From Jannaschia aquimarina (lineage in GTDB: Bacteria; Pseudomonadota; Alphaproteobacteria; Rhodobacterales; Rhodobacteraceae), in NCBI RefSeq assembly GCF_000877395.1, contig NZ_JYFE01000006.1, positions 1 to 41,048 of the forward strand: a stretch of 41,048 bases of DNA, in the 5' to 3' direction. Position numbers and translations under genes: made by a program. The notes below the pieces were generated by a model. That model had not been told where the DNA came from and did not search any database. It saw only the letters and a list, made by a program, of their open reading frames with translations. Positions 8,616-16,540 of this stretch are shown piece by piece (within the stretch, counting starts at the first letter, position 1; the number at the start of each line of letters is the position of its first letter).

Positions 8616-9541
8616 TGGCCGTTCTGCTGATTGCCGAAGTCACGAATGGGGAATTGCAGGTCGATGCCACGGCCAAGGCCCTCACGGCCGCCGCGCAATT
8701 GGGCGACGTCACCGTCCTGTGCGCCGGTGCGTCCGCATCGTCCGCCGCAGAGGCGGCGTCGAAGCTGACTGGTGTCTCGAAAGTGCTGGTCGCCGAAGAT
8801 GCCTCGCTTGGTCATCGTCTGGCAGAGCCGACGGCTGCGCTCATCGCAGGTATGGCAAGCGACTATAGCCACATCGTTGCCCCCGCGACGACGGACGCCA
8901 AGAACGTCATGCCGCGGGTCGCCGCACTTCTGGACGTGATGGTTCTGTCGGACGTCACCGGGATCGTCGATGCGGACACCTTCGAGCGGCCGATCTATGC
9001 GGGCAACGCGATCCAGACGGTGAAATCGTCGGATGCGACGAAGGTGATGACCATCCGGACGTCGACTTTCGACGCCGCCGGCGAAGGCGGGTCCGCGCCC
9101 GTGGAGACGGTTTCGGCCGCCGACAATCCGGGGCTGAGCGAATGGGTCGAGGACAAGGTCGCCGAGAGCGACAGGCCCGAACTTACTTCCGCCGGGATCG
9201 TCGTCTCGGGCGGTCGCGGCCTCGGCTCGGAAGAGGACTTCGCGCTGATCGAGAAGCTGGCGGACAAACTGGGTGCGGCCGTCGGCGCATCGCGAGCGGC
9301 GGTCGACTCGGGCTACGCGCCGAACGACTGGCAGGTTGGCCAGACTGGCAAGGTCGTCGCGCCCGAACTCTACATCGCCGTCGGCATATCGGGTGCGATT
9401 CAACACCTCGCGGGCATGAAGGACTCGAAGGTCATCGTCGCGATCAACAAGGACGAGGAAGCGCCGATCTTCCAGGTCGCCGATTACGGTTTGGTGGCCG
9501 ACCTTTTCACCGCCGTTCCGGAACTGACCGAAAAGCTCTGA
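8615..9541 (+). CDS. etfA: Electron transfer flavoprotein, alpha subunit
   Basis: A 308-residue ETF large subunit. The N-terminal domain ([15 protein letters not shown]) is followed by the FAD-binding C-terminal domain, with GGRGLGSEEDF, SRAAVDSGYAPNDWQVGQTGK, the signature block LYIAVGISGAIQHLAGMKDS and NKDEEAPIFQVADYG. It binds the redox-active FAD of the EtfAB heterodimer. ATG 8615 overlaps the etfB TGA (TGATG). A GTG one codon earlier (8612) is in frame but adds only one residue. A terminator hairpin shared with the convergent gene follows. Confidence 0.96.
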   Translation: MAVLLIAEVTNGELQVDATAKALTAAAQLGDVTVLCAGASASSAAEAASKLTGVSKVLVAEDASLGHRLAEPTAALIAGMASDYSHIVAPATTDAKNVMPRVAALLDVMVLSDVTGIVDADTFERPIYAGNAIQTVKSSDATKVMTIRTSTFDAAGEGGSAPVETVSAADNPGLSEWVEDKVAESDRPELTSAGIVVSGGRGLGSEEDFALIEKLADKLGAAVGASRAAVDSGYAPNDWQVGQTGKVVAPELYIAVGISGAIQHLAGMKDSKVIVAINKDEEAPIFQVADYGLVADLFTAVPELTEKL

Positions 9542-9548
9542 CCCTTGC

Positions 9549-9577
9549 GGACAGGCCCGCAGCTTGCGGGCCTATCC
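9549..9577. terminator. Bidirectional terminator hairpin between etfA and the DUF6473 gene
   Basis: GGACAGGCCCGC, loop AGCTT, GCGGGCCTATCC: 11 of 12 arm positions pair (one C/A mismatch). The right arm covers the stop codon of the convergent DUF6473 gene. No clear T-run on either side, so it is probably a stem-dominated terminator serving both genes. Confidence 0.65.
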
Positions 9578-10432
9578 GTTGCGCGCGATCGGGAGATCGC
9601 CCCCGACATCCTGACGAACGTAGCGGGCGACCAGGGGCCGCAGACGCACGACCAGCCTCTTGGCGACCTCTTCATGCGCCAGTGGGGGGAGAAGGTTCTG
9701 GGCTGCAGCGATTTCCTCGTCTGAGAAGATCATCTCTTCGAGCCGGTTTTCGTCGAGAAACGACGTGACCTCACACTGCTCGTGCCCCTCCACGAGTGGG
9801 GAGAGGTTATCGACCATCTCCTCATCTATCAGCAGCGGCTCGGCCTCTCCGCTCAAGCCGCGCCTGTTGGCGACGGTCACCAGAAAGACGGGCCGGCCGA
9901 TTGCCTCGACTAGTTCGGTCATTCTTGCGATCCAGTTTCTTCGGAGTTCCCGGGCGACATACTGAAATCCCTTGGGGGACCGGGTGCGCAAGACTTGGAG
10001 AAGGTGCCGCGTGAACGCGAAATCGGTAAAATCGACCTGCGGGTAAAGCCGGCGCAGATCATGGGTCGGACGCACAAAGCGGTCGTTGCGGCGCGGATGG
10101 ACGACATAATACCGGTTGGAGAGGTTGGCCGCCCCCATCACCTGCAGGACGACCAGATCAGCCCTGGCAACAAGATCCATGAGCGCAGGATCGCGGAGAT
10201 ACGCGTCCGGTCCTGCATTGTGGAGCGCGACATTCGCAACCTGAACGCCAAGGGCCCCAGCCAGGAGATCCGGGACCGGCTGACGGACATGCCTGCCCAC
10301 CATTTCGGAGCCACCGAGAACAGCAACGAAGGGGCGGCGATGATCTACCGAAGGCCCGCGGAAAACCTGTTGGGAGCCATGATACTCCCACGGCATGTAA
10401 TCCAGGTCGTGGCGGATGAGGTGAAAGGTCAT
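9572..10432 (-). CDS. DUF6473-family protein
   Basis: A 286-residue soluble protein with the features I associate with DUF6473 of Rhodobacterales: VAVLGGSEMVGRHV near residue 40, NAGPDAYL, VVLQVMGAANLSNRYYVVHPRRNDRF and DFAFTRHLL. The GGSE and later ANRRG stretches loosely recall SGNH-type esterase folds, but no full catalytic triad can be assigned by eye. Relatives are often found among polysaccharide or sulfotransferase genes, which is not the case here. ATG 10432 (MTFHLIRHDLDYMPWEYHG) was chosen because the upstream in-frame extension to 10486 lacks conservation-like sequence. It ends in the terminator shared with etfA. Confidence 0.75.
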   Translation of the reverse strand: MTFHLIRHDLDYMPWEYHGSQQVFRGPSVDHRRPFVAVLGGSEMVGRHVRQPVPDLLAGALGVQVANVALHNAGPDAYLRDPALMDLVARADLVVLQVMGAANLSNRYYVVHPRRNDRFVRPTHDLRRLYPQVDFTDFAFTRHLLQVLRTRSPKGFQYVARELRRNWIARMTELVEAIGRPVFLVTVANRRGLSGEAEPLLIDEEMVDNLSPLVEGHEQCEVTSFLDENRLEEMIFSDEEIAAAQNLLPPLAHEEVAKRLVVRLRPLVARYVRQDVGGDLPIARNG

Positions 10433-10523
10433 GGGTCTCGAACGATTCGCGGGTCCTGTCGACCGTGCGGCTTCGCGCGTTACCAATCCCTCAATCGGCG
10501 CATTCGAGCCAAATCGCGGCCGC

Positions 10524-10551
10524 TTGCGCCGGACCGCCCGCTCGCTATGGT
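10524..10551 (+). promoter_or_regulatory. Predicted sigma-70 promoter of the 3-hydroxybutyryl-CoA dehydrogenase gene
   Basis: TTGCGC (10524-10529), a 16-nt spacer and TATGGT (10546-10551). The start point would be near 10558, leaving an 18-nt leader that contains only the GAAGGAG ribosome-binding site (10564-10570) before the ATG at 10576. Confidence 0.5.
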
Positions 10552-10575
10552 CCGCGCGTCATCGAAGGAGCGAAC

Positions 10576-11454
10576 ATGGCCATCCAGACCATCGGAATCG
10601 TCGGCGCGGGCCAGATGGGCAACGGGATCGCGCATGTCTGCGCCCTGGCAGGCTACGAGGTGACATTGACCGATGTCAGCCAGGACGCGCTGGATCGGGC
10701 ACGGGCCACGATTTCTCGGAACATCGACAGACAGGTCGAGCGTGGGAAGGTCGAGCCGGCGGATCGTGACGCGGCGATGTCACGGGTCGGATCCACACTC
10801 ACGCTGACCGACCTCGGGCAGTCGGACCTGATTATCGAAGCCGCGACCGAGCGGGAGAGCGTGAAGCAGGCGATCTTCGAGGACCTGGTGCCGCACCTCA
10901 AGCGCGAGACGATCCTGACCTCGAACACCTCGTCGATCTCGATTACGCGACTGGCGAGCCGAACCGACCGTCCTGAGAAGTTCATGGGTTTTCACTTCAT
11001 GAACCCCGTCCCGGTGATGCAGCTCGTGGAACTGATCCGCGGAATAGCCACCGATGACGAGACATTCGACGCCTGCAAGAGCGTGGTCGATCGGCTCGGC
11101 AAGCAGGCGGCCACGGCAGAGGACTTCCCCGCCTTCATCGTCAACCGGATCCTCATGCCGATGATCAACGAGGCCGTCTACACGCTCTATGAAGGCGTCG
11201 GCACCGTCCGGTCGATCGACATGTCGATGAAACTGGGGGCGAACCATCCGATGGGACCGCTCGCCCTGGCGGACTTCATCGGGCTCGACACCTGCCTCGC
11301 CATCATGAACGTCCTTCATGATGGGTTGGCGGACACGAAGTATCGCCCCTGTCCGCTGCTGACGAAATATGTCGAAGCCGGATGGTTGGGTCGCAAGACG
11401 AAGCGCGGTTTCTACGACTACCGAGGTGAGGGCGACCCTGTTCCCACTCGCTAA
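10576..11454 (+). CDS. hbd: 3-hydroxybutyryl-CoA dehydrogenase
   Basis: A 292-residue single-domain L-3-hydroxyacyl-CoA dehydrogenase (PaaH/Hbd type). The NAD-binding motif is GAGQMGNGIAHV (10-21), the catalytic pair is H140 in MGFHFMNPVPVM and E152, and the C-terminal dimer domain has NHPMGPLALADFIGLDT and GRKTKRGFYDY. It interconverts 3-hydroxybutyryl-CoA and acetoacetyl-CoA in beta-oxidation or butyrate-type metabolism. The short length excludes the fused FadB/FadJ form. It has its own promoter and a good ribosome-binding site. In this genus these genes often neighbour etfBA, as here, and the product of acyl-CoA dehydrogenation would feed it. Confidence 0.93.
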   Translation: MAIQTIGIVGAGQMGNGIAHVCALAGYEVTLTDVSQDALDRARATISRNIDRQVERGKVEPADRDAAMSRVGSTLTLTDLGQSDLIIEAATERESVKQAIFEDLVPHLKRETILTSNTSSISITRLASRTDRPEKFMGFHFMNPVPVMQLVELIRGIATDDETFDACKSVVDRLGKQAATAEDFPAFIVNRILMPMINEAVYTLYEGVGTVRSIDMSMKLGANHPMGPLALADFIGLDTCLAIMNVLHDGLADTKYRPCPLLTKYVEAGWLGRKTKRGFYDYRGEGDPVPTR

Positions 11455-11630
11455 GTCGATCAGGGGGTCGGTTCCGACCGGGATCGGATTGGAAATCGGA
11501 CGTCGGAACGGAATGACAGGTTCGCAATGCATCAATGCAGCACCCGGACCGGGTTTCATTCACCGGGTTAGCGATTCTCCGTCGGTCCGCTAATCGGCTT
11601 TCGCGATATCGATCCCCCTACGGGCGGCGC

Positions 11631-11900
11631 CTACATCTCTTCGCCGAACCGCCCCGCCACGAGGGTACGCAAGGCGTCGAGCAGATCGTCGGCCTGCCGT
11701 CCCGCGGTCTCTACGTCGATGGACGTCCCCTTTGCCGCGCCGAGCATCAAAAGGCCCATGATCGAGTCTCCCGCCGCCGCGATCCCATCCCGGCTGACGG
11801 TGGCCTCCGCATCGAATCTCTCGACCGTCTCGACAAAGCGGGCCGAGGCACGGGCGTGAAGCCCCTTTTCGTTGACGATTTCCAGGCTGTCGCGCGCCAT
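11631..11900 (-). CDS. ptsH: HPr-family phosphocarrier protein
   Basis: An 89-residue HPr. The phosphorylated histidine is H15 in EKGLHARAS, and S46 in AGDSIMGLLML is the serine that HPr kinase would modify. It shuttles phosphate from enzyme I to the EIIA encoded just upstream. In alphaproteobacteria such incomplete PTS chains regulate carbon, nitrogen and virulence functions rather than import sugar. It is last of the minus-strand series chvI-chvG-hprK-rapZ-EIIA-HPr, with a 24-nt gap after EIIA. No enzyme I gene is in the window. Confidence 0.94.
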   Translation of the reverse strand: MARDSLEIVNEKGLHARASARFVETVERFDAEATVSRDGIAAAGDSIMGLLMLGAAKGTSIDVETAGRQADDLLDALRTLVAGRFGEEM

Positions 11901-11924
11901 GCTCCCCCCGTCTCGGTCCAGGCC

Positions 11925-12317
11925 TCAGGCGGCCGGACCCTGGGCGACATCCATGTACCGCGTACCGGCGGACTTCGCCAAGGCCACCGCCTCGGCGACC
12001 GGAAGGTGCCGAGATCGCGCAAGCTGGATCAGACTGGGCAGGTTGGCACCGTAGAAGATGACGCGATCCCTGGCCGCGCAGGCCGGAAGAGACAGGTTCG
12101 AGGGTGATCCACCGTAGATGTCCGTCACGACGACGACCCCGTCGCCTGTGTCAACTTCGTCGGTCGCCCGGCGGATCTCGGACTTCTTCTCGTCACGGTC
12201 ACACCTCGCCCCGACCGATATGGCGCGGAGGCCGTCCTGCGGCCCGATCACGTGCTCCACGGCGCGGCGGTATTCTTCGGCCAATCCCCCATGGGCCACG
12301 ATAACGATACCGATCAT
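11925..12317 (-). CDS. PTS EIIA component, mannose/fructose family
   Basis: A 130-residue EIIA of the mannose class, with MIGIVIVAHGGLAEEY at the start (phospho-acceptor H9) and TDIYGGSPSN, the conserved loop near the active site. It accepts phosphate from HPr. No EIIB, EIIC or EIID permease gene is nearby, so a regulatory role is likely: in Rhizobiales the equivalent protein interacts with ChvG-type sensors or regulators (family knowledge, not shown here). ATG 12317 overlaps the rapZ stop as ATGA. An upstream in-frame ATG at 12389 lies inside rapZ and was rejected. Confidence 0.92.
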   Translation of the reverse strand: MIGIVIVAHGGLAEEYRRAVEHVIGPQDGLRAISVGARCDRDEKKSEIRRATDEVDTGDGVVVVTDIYGGSPSNLSLPACAARDRVIFYGANLPSLIQLARSRHLPVAEAVALAKSAGTRYMDVAQGPAA

Positions 12318-13210
12318 ACTTGTCCCCTTGCCGGTGCGCCCGTCTGCGTGACGCGGTCCAGCTCCCGGTGGCGAGTAGACACCCGCCATCCGGCCTCCGC
12401 AAGATCCGCCGACATTCTTTCCGCCACGACAACGGATCGGTGGCGCCCGCCAGTACAGCCCACGCCGATGGTAAGATGCGCCCGCCCCTCATCCTTGTAG
12501 GCCGGCAAAAGGAAGGTGATCATATCCCTGAGCCTGCCGTAGAACTCGTCGAAGCGCGGATCGGAGGTGACATGGTTGGCGACAGCCTCCTCCCGTCCTG
12601 TGAGGTCTCGCAGATCGGAAACCCAGTGCGGGTTGTTCAGAAATCTGACGTCGAAGACCAGATCGAGGCCTCGCGGAAGCCCGCGCTTGTAGCTGAACGA
12701 CTGGACGGAGAGCGACAGCATCCCCCGCCCGCCAGTCATCTGCCGCTGAACCTGAGCCTTGAGGTCATGCACCGTCAGCCCCGTCGTGTCGATCACGTCG
12801 TCCGCGGCGTCCCGCAATGGCGACAAGAGATCGATCTCCCTGGCGATGCCCGTCTCGACGTCCCCAACGTTCGAGAGCGGATGGCGTCTCCGCGTCTCGG
12901 AATAGCGGGCGACCAGCGTCTGGGCGCCGCAGTCGAGAAAGAGCAGGCGCGGCGTCCGGCGCGGATCGGCGCGCAACCTGTCGGCGAGGGAGAGGACCGC
13001 ATCGGTCGAGAAGTCCCGGTTCCTCACGTCGATCCCCAGCGCGAGGGGGCGACCCGTCTCACCCGCCAAGAGCGGTCCCACAAGCGACATCGGCAAGTTG
13101 TCGATCACCTCGAAGCCGACGTCTTCCAGCGCACGGATCGCCGTCGTCCGACCGGCGCCGGATGGGCCGGTGACAAGAACAAGATCGGGTGTCGCGGCTT
13201 CGACCGCCAT
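12314..13210 (-). CDS. rapZ: RNase adapter protein RapZ (P-loop, YvcJ family)
   Basis: A 298-residue RapZ/YvcJ protein. The N-terminal P-loop is GPSGAGRTT, where the Walker A lysine is arginine, followed by the family motif ALEDVGFEVIDNLP. The C-terminal domain has SFSYKRGLPRGLDLVFDVRFLNNPHW and the CTGGRHRSV anion loop. In E. coli RapZ senses glucosamine-6-phosphate and delivers sRNA GlmZ to RNase E. Target RNAs in alphaproteobacteria are not established. ATG 13210 has GGAGGT 6 nt ahead. A longer start at 13252 lacks that spacing. The stop overlaps the EIIA start. Confidence 0.93.
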   Translation of the reverse strand: MAVEAATPDLVLVTGPSGAGRTTAIRALEDVGFEVIDNLPMSLVGPLLAGETGRPLALGIDVRNRDFSTDAVLSLADRLRADPRRTPRLLFLDCGAQTLVARYSETRRRHPLSNVGDVETGIAREIDLLSPLRDAADDVIDTTGLTVHDLKAQVQRQMTGGRGMLSLSVQSFSYKRGLPRGLDLVFDVRFLNNPHWVSDLRDLTGREEAVANHVTSDPRFDEFYGRLRDMITFLLPAYKDEGRAHLTIGVGCTGGRHRSVVVAERMSADLAEAGWRVSTRHRELDRVTQTGAPARGQV

Positions 13211-13288
13211 GGGAACCTCCGTTCCGACGGAGTTAGTGCTGCGCCGCGGCATTTGTAAGACCGCGCCGGATTTCGTGATGTTCGCCCT

Positions 13289-13750
13289 TCATCCCGCCCC
13301 GCCCCGCATCCAGAGAAACGCTTTCGCAGCCACATCGAAGGTCGACGGATGGCGCAGGATCGGGACCGGGCATCCCAGAATATCGATCGTCTCGGGGACC
13401 GGATAGCGCGCGCTCGACGGTCCGAGCCACAGCAGACCCGCCAGCGACATCGGCCCTGAAAGAGGCACCGCAACAATCCCAAACCCACGCAACTCGATCC
13501 CCTGGATTGCCTCAGGCGGAGCCGCGGCGATCAGTCGATCGCCATCGCGCCGGATGATCGTCAGGTCGTCGCAAACCAAACCCGCATCCATCGCGATGAT
13601 CTGGGCCGCAACGCCACTCTTGCCAGAGCCGGACGGCCCGCAGATCGCCAGGGCCTTGTCTCCGATCACAACGGTCGTCGCGTGGAGCGAGGCTGAAACG
13701 TCGTCGATCCGCCGCGGCCGTGGCTCATTCTCTTGCGGCGTGAGACCCAT
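13289..13750 (-). CDS. hprK: Short-form HPr kinase/phosphorylase
   Basis: A 153-residue protein, about half the length of Firmicute HprK, matching the alphaproteobacterial short form that lacks the N-terminal domain. The Walker A motif is GPSGSGKSG (38-46, K44), followed by CDDL and the HprK signature IELRGFGI. It should phosphorylate and dephosphorylate S46 of HPr (gene at 11631), setting how much HPr is free for histidine phosphorylation. It lies 15 nt after chvG on the same strand, the usual alphaproteobacterial order. Confidence 0.92.
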   Translation of the reverse strand: MGLTPQENEPRPRRIDDVSASLHATTVVIGDKALAICGPSGSGKSGVAAQIIAMDAGLVCDDLTIIRRDGDRLIAAAPPEAIQGIELRGFGIVAVPLSGPMSLAGLLWLGPSSARYPVPETIDILGCPVPILRHPSTFDVAAKAFLWMRGGAG

Positions 13751-13765
13751 CGCCGCGCCGCCCGT

Positions 13766-15499
13766 TCAGACGGGAAGACCGACGACGAAGCGGGCGCCGA
13801 GCGGATCGGATGTGATGTCAGCCTCTGTCGGGCGGATATTCTCGGCCCAGATCACCCCGCCATGGGCTTCGATGATCTGCTTTGAGATCGCGAGGCCGAG
13901 GCCGGAGTGATTTCCGAACTGCTGCTCCGGACGTTCCGAATAGAAACGGTTGAACACCTTGTGCAGCGCCGCCTCGGGGATGCCCGGGCCCGTATCCTCC
14001 ACCACGACCAGCACCCGGTTGTCGCGTCGCCGCATCCAGATGCGAACGGCGTCGCCCTCTTCGCAGAACGAAAGGGCATTCGTGATCAGGTTGACGAAGA
14101 CCTGCGCGAGGCGTCCCTCAAGGCCAAGGATAGTAATCGGCTCGCGGGGAAGATCGGTGATGAAGTCGATGCCGTCTGCCGCCGCCTCCTCCTTGTGATA
14201 GACGGCTAGGTTGCGCACCATCCGAACGAGATCGAACGGCTCTTCCTCTTCCTTCACGAGTTCGCTGTCGAGACGGGAAGCGTTGGAGATGTCGCTGACC
14301 AGCCGGTCCAGACGGCGGACGTCATGTTCGATCACTTCCAGGAGGCGGGACCGCTGCTCATCCGTTTTCGCAAGCCGCATCGTGCCGACCGCCGAGCGGA
14401 GCGAGGCGAGCGGGTTCTTGATCTCATGTGCCACGTCGGCGGCGAATTGTTCGTTGAGGTCGATCCGATCGTAGAGCGCCGCCACCATACCGCGCAGCGC
14501 GCCGGACAGGCGCCCGATCTCATCGGGTCGGGCCGTCAGGTCCGGGATCCGGACCCGCTGCGGAGACATCTTGCGAGCGTTGCGATCACGACCGAGTTCG
14601 GCGGCCGCCGCGAGGTCCGAGAGCGGGTTGGCGATCGTCGATGCCAGGACCAGGCTGAGGCCGATGGACACCAGAAGTGCCACGACGAACATCTGGAGCA
14701 ACTGCTCGCGCTCGGCTCTGACAAGGCGGTCGATCTCGCCGGCCCCCGTAGTGACGGCCAATGTTCCGAGGCGTGTACCCTGCGCCTCGACCGGTGTGAC
14801 GACGGTGAAGACGGGGCCGTCGGTTCCCGCGTGGCCCTGAATGACCGTCTCGCGGGGACCTGCGCCCGCGACAAGCGAGCGAGCGACCGTTTCAGGCCCA
14901 ATGATTTCCGAAGGAGTGCCGGAGAAGAGGCCTGCGATGCCGTCCCATACGCCATTCAACAGGGATGTGATGACCGGAGTCTGGTTGCCTTCGTCCTCCA
15001 GGCCCCGAACCGGATCGAGTTCCGGCGCACCTTGCGCCTGGGCGACAAGGGTTCCGCCCGCATCGAACAGCCGGACCTCCACACCCTCGGGCAGATCGAT
15101 GCGCGACAGGACCGCGCCGGCATCCAGCCCGTCGCCCGCCCCGAGACTGACCGGCACACCGACCGGCAGCGCCCCTTCGAACACTGCTGCGATCAACCTC
15201 GCTTCGGTCACCAGACCCTTCTCGCGCTGGTTCGACAGGCTGTCCCTGGACGGGTTCAGGAAGAGCGCCCCGGTCACGAGGATCAGGATGGCGAGCAGGT
15301 TGAAGAGAATGATCTTCCGGGCAAGCGGGGATCGGTCGAGTGAGATCAGGCCGCGGCGCTTGCGCGCGGAGGCCAATTCTTCATCGACGCCCCCGGGCGT
15401 TTCCCAGTCCTCGCCAAGGACGACATCCGCCGCACGTTTCCGCCAGCCCTTTTGGTCATTCGCGCCGCGAGGCGCATCGATCTCGCTGGCGGAAGCCAT
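13766..15499 (-). CDS. chvG: Sensor histidine kinase ChvG
   Basis: A 577-residue membrane sensor kinase. A cytoplasmic N-tail is followed by TM1 (about 60-80), a periplasmic sensor region of roughly 200 residues, TM2 (about 265-290), a HAMP linker, the H-box DVAHEIKNPLASLRSA with phospho-acceptor H358, an N-box (VNLITNALSF), G1 (DTGPGIP) and G2 (GLGLAISKQI). ChvG/ExoS sensors respond to acid or envelope stress and phosphorylate ChvI, controlling exopolysaccharide and carbon genes. It lies 15 nt after chvI. Its adjacency to hprK and the PTS genes suggests that the two phosphorelays are linked. Confidence 0.95.
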   Translation of the reverse strand: MASASEIDAPRGANDQKGWRKRAADVVLGEDWETPGGVDEELASARKRRGLISLDRSPLARKIILFNLLAILILVTGALFLNPSRDSLSNQREKGLVTEARLIAAVFEGALPVGVPVSLGAGDGLDAGAVLSRIDLPEGVEVRLFDAGGTLVAQAQGAPELDPVRGLEDEGNQTPVITSLLNGVWDGIAGLFSGTPSEIIGPETVARSLVAGAGPRETVIQGHAGTDGPVFTVVTPVEAQGTRLGTLAVTTGAGEIDRLVRAEREQLLQMFVVALLVSIGLSLVLASTIANPLSDLAAAAELGRDRNARKMSPQRVRIPDLTARPDEIGRLSGALRGMVAALYDRIDLNEQFAADVAHEIKNPLASLRSAVGTMRLAKTDEQRSRLLEVIEHDVRRLDRLVSDISNASRLDSELVKEEEEPFDLVRMVRNLAVYHKEEAAADGIDFITDLPREPITILGLEGRLAQVFVNLITNALSFCEEGDAVRIWMRRRDNRVLVVVEDTGPGIPEAALHKVFNRFYSERPEQQFGNHSGLGLAISKQIIEAHGGVIWAENIRPTEADITSDPLGARFVVGLPV

Positions 15500-15514
15500 C
15501 CCCCGGCCCTCCCG

Positions 15515-16216
15515 TCACTCTTCGTTGTAACGATACCCGATGCCGTACAGGGTTTCGATCGCCGAGAATTCCGGATCGACCGACCGCATCTTCTTGCGCA
15601 AGCGCTTGATGTGACTGTCGATCGTCCGGTCGTCGACGTAGACCTGATCGTCGTAGGCGACGTCCATCAGCTGATCGCGCGACTTCACGAAGCCCGGACG
15701 CTGCGCGAGCGCCTGAAGCAGCAGGAATTCCGTCACCGTCAGGGTGACGTCCTTGCCCTTCCACTTCACGGCATGGCGCAGCGGGTCCATCGTGAGCTCG
15801 CCACGCTGCATGATCTGGTTTTCTTCCGGAGCCTCGACTTCATCGGCGGCGATGGCTTCCTGACGACGGAGAATGGCGCGGATACGCTCGACCAGGAGAC
15901 GCTGGGAGAACGGCTTGCGCACGTAGTCGTCGGCGCCCATCCGAAGACCGAGCACCTCGTCGATCTCGTCATCCTTGGAGGTCAGGAAGATGACCGGAAG
16001 GCTGGATTTCTGACGCAGCCGCTGAAGCAGATCCATCCCATCCATCCGCGGCATCTTGATGTCGAACACGCCCAGATCCGGAAGCTGCCGATTGAACGCG
16101 TCCAGCGCGGATTGTCCGTCATTGTAAGTTTCGACTTCGAAGCCTTCCGCCTCGAGAGTCATCGCGACGGACGTCAGGATATTCCTGTCGTCGTCGACGA
16201 GCGCGATCCTCGACAT
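15515..16216 (-). CDS. chvI: Response regulator ChvI (OmpR/PhoB family)
   Basis: A 233-residue response regulator. The receiver domain has the acidic pair D8-D9, phospho-acceptor D52 in [10 protein letters not shown], and K104-type switch residues near YVRKPF. The C-terminal winged helix contains [20 protein letters not shown] and [10 protein letters not shown], the DNA-recognition helix. It is phosphorylated by ChvG. It is first in the minus-strand signalling series and divergent from pckA across a 324-nt control region, so it may be regulated together with pckA. Confidence 0.95.
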   Translation of the reverse strand: MSRIALVDDDRNILTSVAMTLEAEGFEVETYNDGQSALDAFNRQLPDLGVFDIKMPRMDGMDLLQRLRQKSSLPVIFLTSKDDEIDEVLGLRMGADDYVRKPFSQRLLVERIRAILRRQEAIAADEVEAPEENQIMQRGELTMDPLRHAVKWKGKDVTLTVTEFLLLQALAQRPGFVKSRDQLMDVAYDDQVYVDDRTIDSHIKRLRKKMRSVDPEFSAIETLYGIGYRYNEE

Positions 16217-16384
16217 TGTGTGGTTTCCTTAGGTTGCCTGTTACTGCCTTGTTTTTTCCCCAATGTGGCGGAGAGGCCTCGGCGGAATCAACTGAAAACG
16301 CGAATCACCTCGCGTGTGTCGCTGACTGTGGCCGCCGTGCACTTAACGCACAGTAAATAAGCAGACCCCGCTGGCCGCAATATC

Positions 16385-16414
16385 AGCCGGGGTGGTTGCG
16401 CTATCACCCCGGCT
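16385..16414. promoter_or_regulatory. Perfect 10-bp inverted repeat enclosing an operator-like core
   Basis: AGCCGGGGTG and CACCCCGGCT flank a 10-bp core GTTGCGCTAT in the chvI-pckA intergenic region. The centre of the dyad coincides with the first LacI-type box described next. The remaining part of the 324-nt gap toward chvI (16217-16384) shows only A+T-rich patches (CAGTAAATAAGC around 16351-16362) and nothing I can assign. Confidence 0.6.
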
Positions 16415-16427
16415 GGTGGCGCTAACT
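16393..16427. promoter_or_regulatory. Two tandem LacI-family-type boxes upstream of pckA
   Basis: TGGTTGCGCTATCA (16393-16406) and TGGTGGCGCTAACT (16414-16427) share TGGT.GCGCTA and start exactly 21 bp apart, two helical turns, so both would face the same side of the DNA. A GCGC centre with TG...CA ends is the LacI-family operator pattern. In Rhodobacter sphaeroides the LacI-family regulator CceR controls central carbon genes, including gluconeogenesis (recalled). The boxes end 3 nt before a candidate -35, a position fitting activation. Confidence 0.55.
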
Positions 16428-16430
16428 GCC

Positions 16431-16459
16431 TTGCCGGGCATGAGCTTTCAAGTGTTAAG
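16431..16459 (+). promoter_or_regulatory. Candidate pckA promoter
   Basis: TTGCCG (16431-16436), a 17-nt spacer and GTTAAG (16454-16459). The -35 is good for alphaproteobacteria but the -10 is weak (3 of 6), as expected for an activator-dependent promoter. The start would fall near 16466, giving a leader of about 75 nt with the hairpin at 16475-16513. Confidence 0.4.
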
Positions 16460-16474
16460 GCTCCGGCACACGGG

Positions 16475-16513
16475 GGGAGTCGAGGACGCGACAACGATGT
16501 CGCGTCCACTCCC
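16475..16513 (+). promoter_or_regulatory. Long hairpin in the pckA leader
   Basis: GGGAGT (16475-16480), a CGA bulge, GGACGCGACA (16484-16493), loop ACGA, TGTCGCGTCC (16498-16507), ACTCCC (16508-16513): 16 perfect base pairs interrupted by one 3-nt bulge. It ends 27 nt before the pckA ATG. The GGAGG ribosome-binding site (16530-16534) lies outside it. There is no T-run, so it is a stable leader structure or an operator rather than a terminator. Confidence 0.6.
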
Positions 16514-16540
16514 GCTCCCGTTTGGAGACCGGAGGATCCG

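Noticed and set aside
11455-11630. A terminator or operator between the 3-hydroxybutyryl-CoA dehydrogenase gene and HPr gene
   Set aside because: ACCCGGACCGGGT near 11545-11570 pairs only with a loop too small to form, and repeated CCGGGT copies do not build a convincing stem.
16217-16384. A further CtrA box near 16343 (TTAA-N7-TAAAT)
   Set aside because: Only three of five bases of the second half fit and the spacing to either gene is not distinctive.
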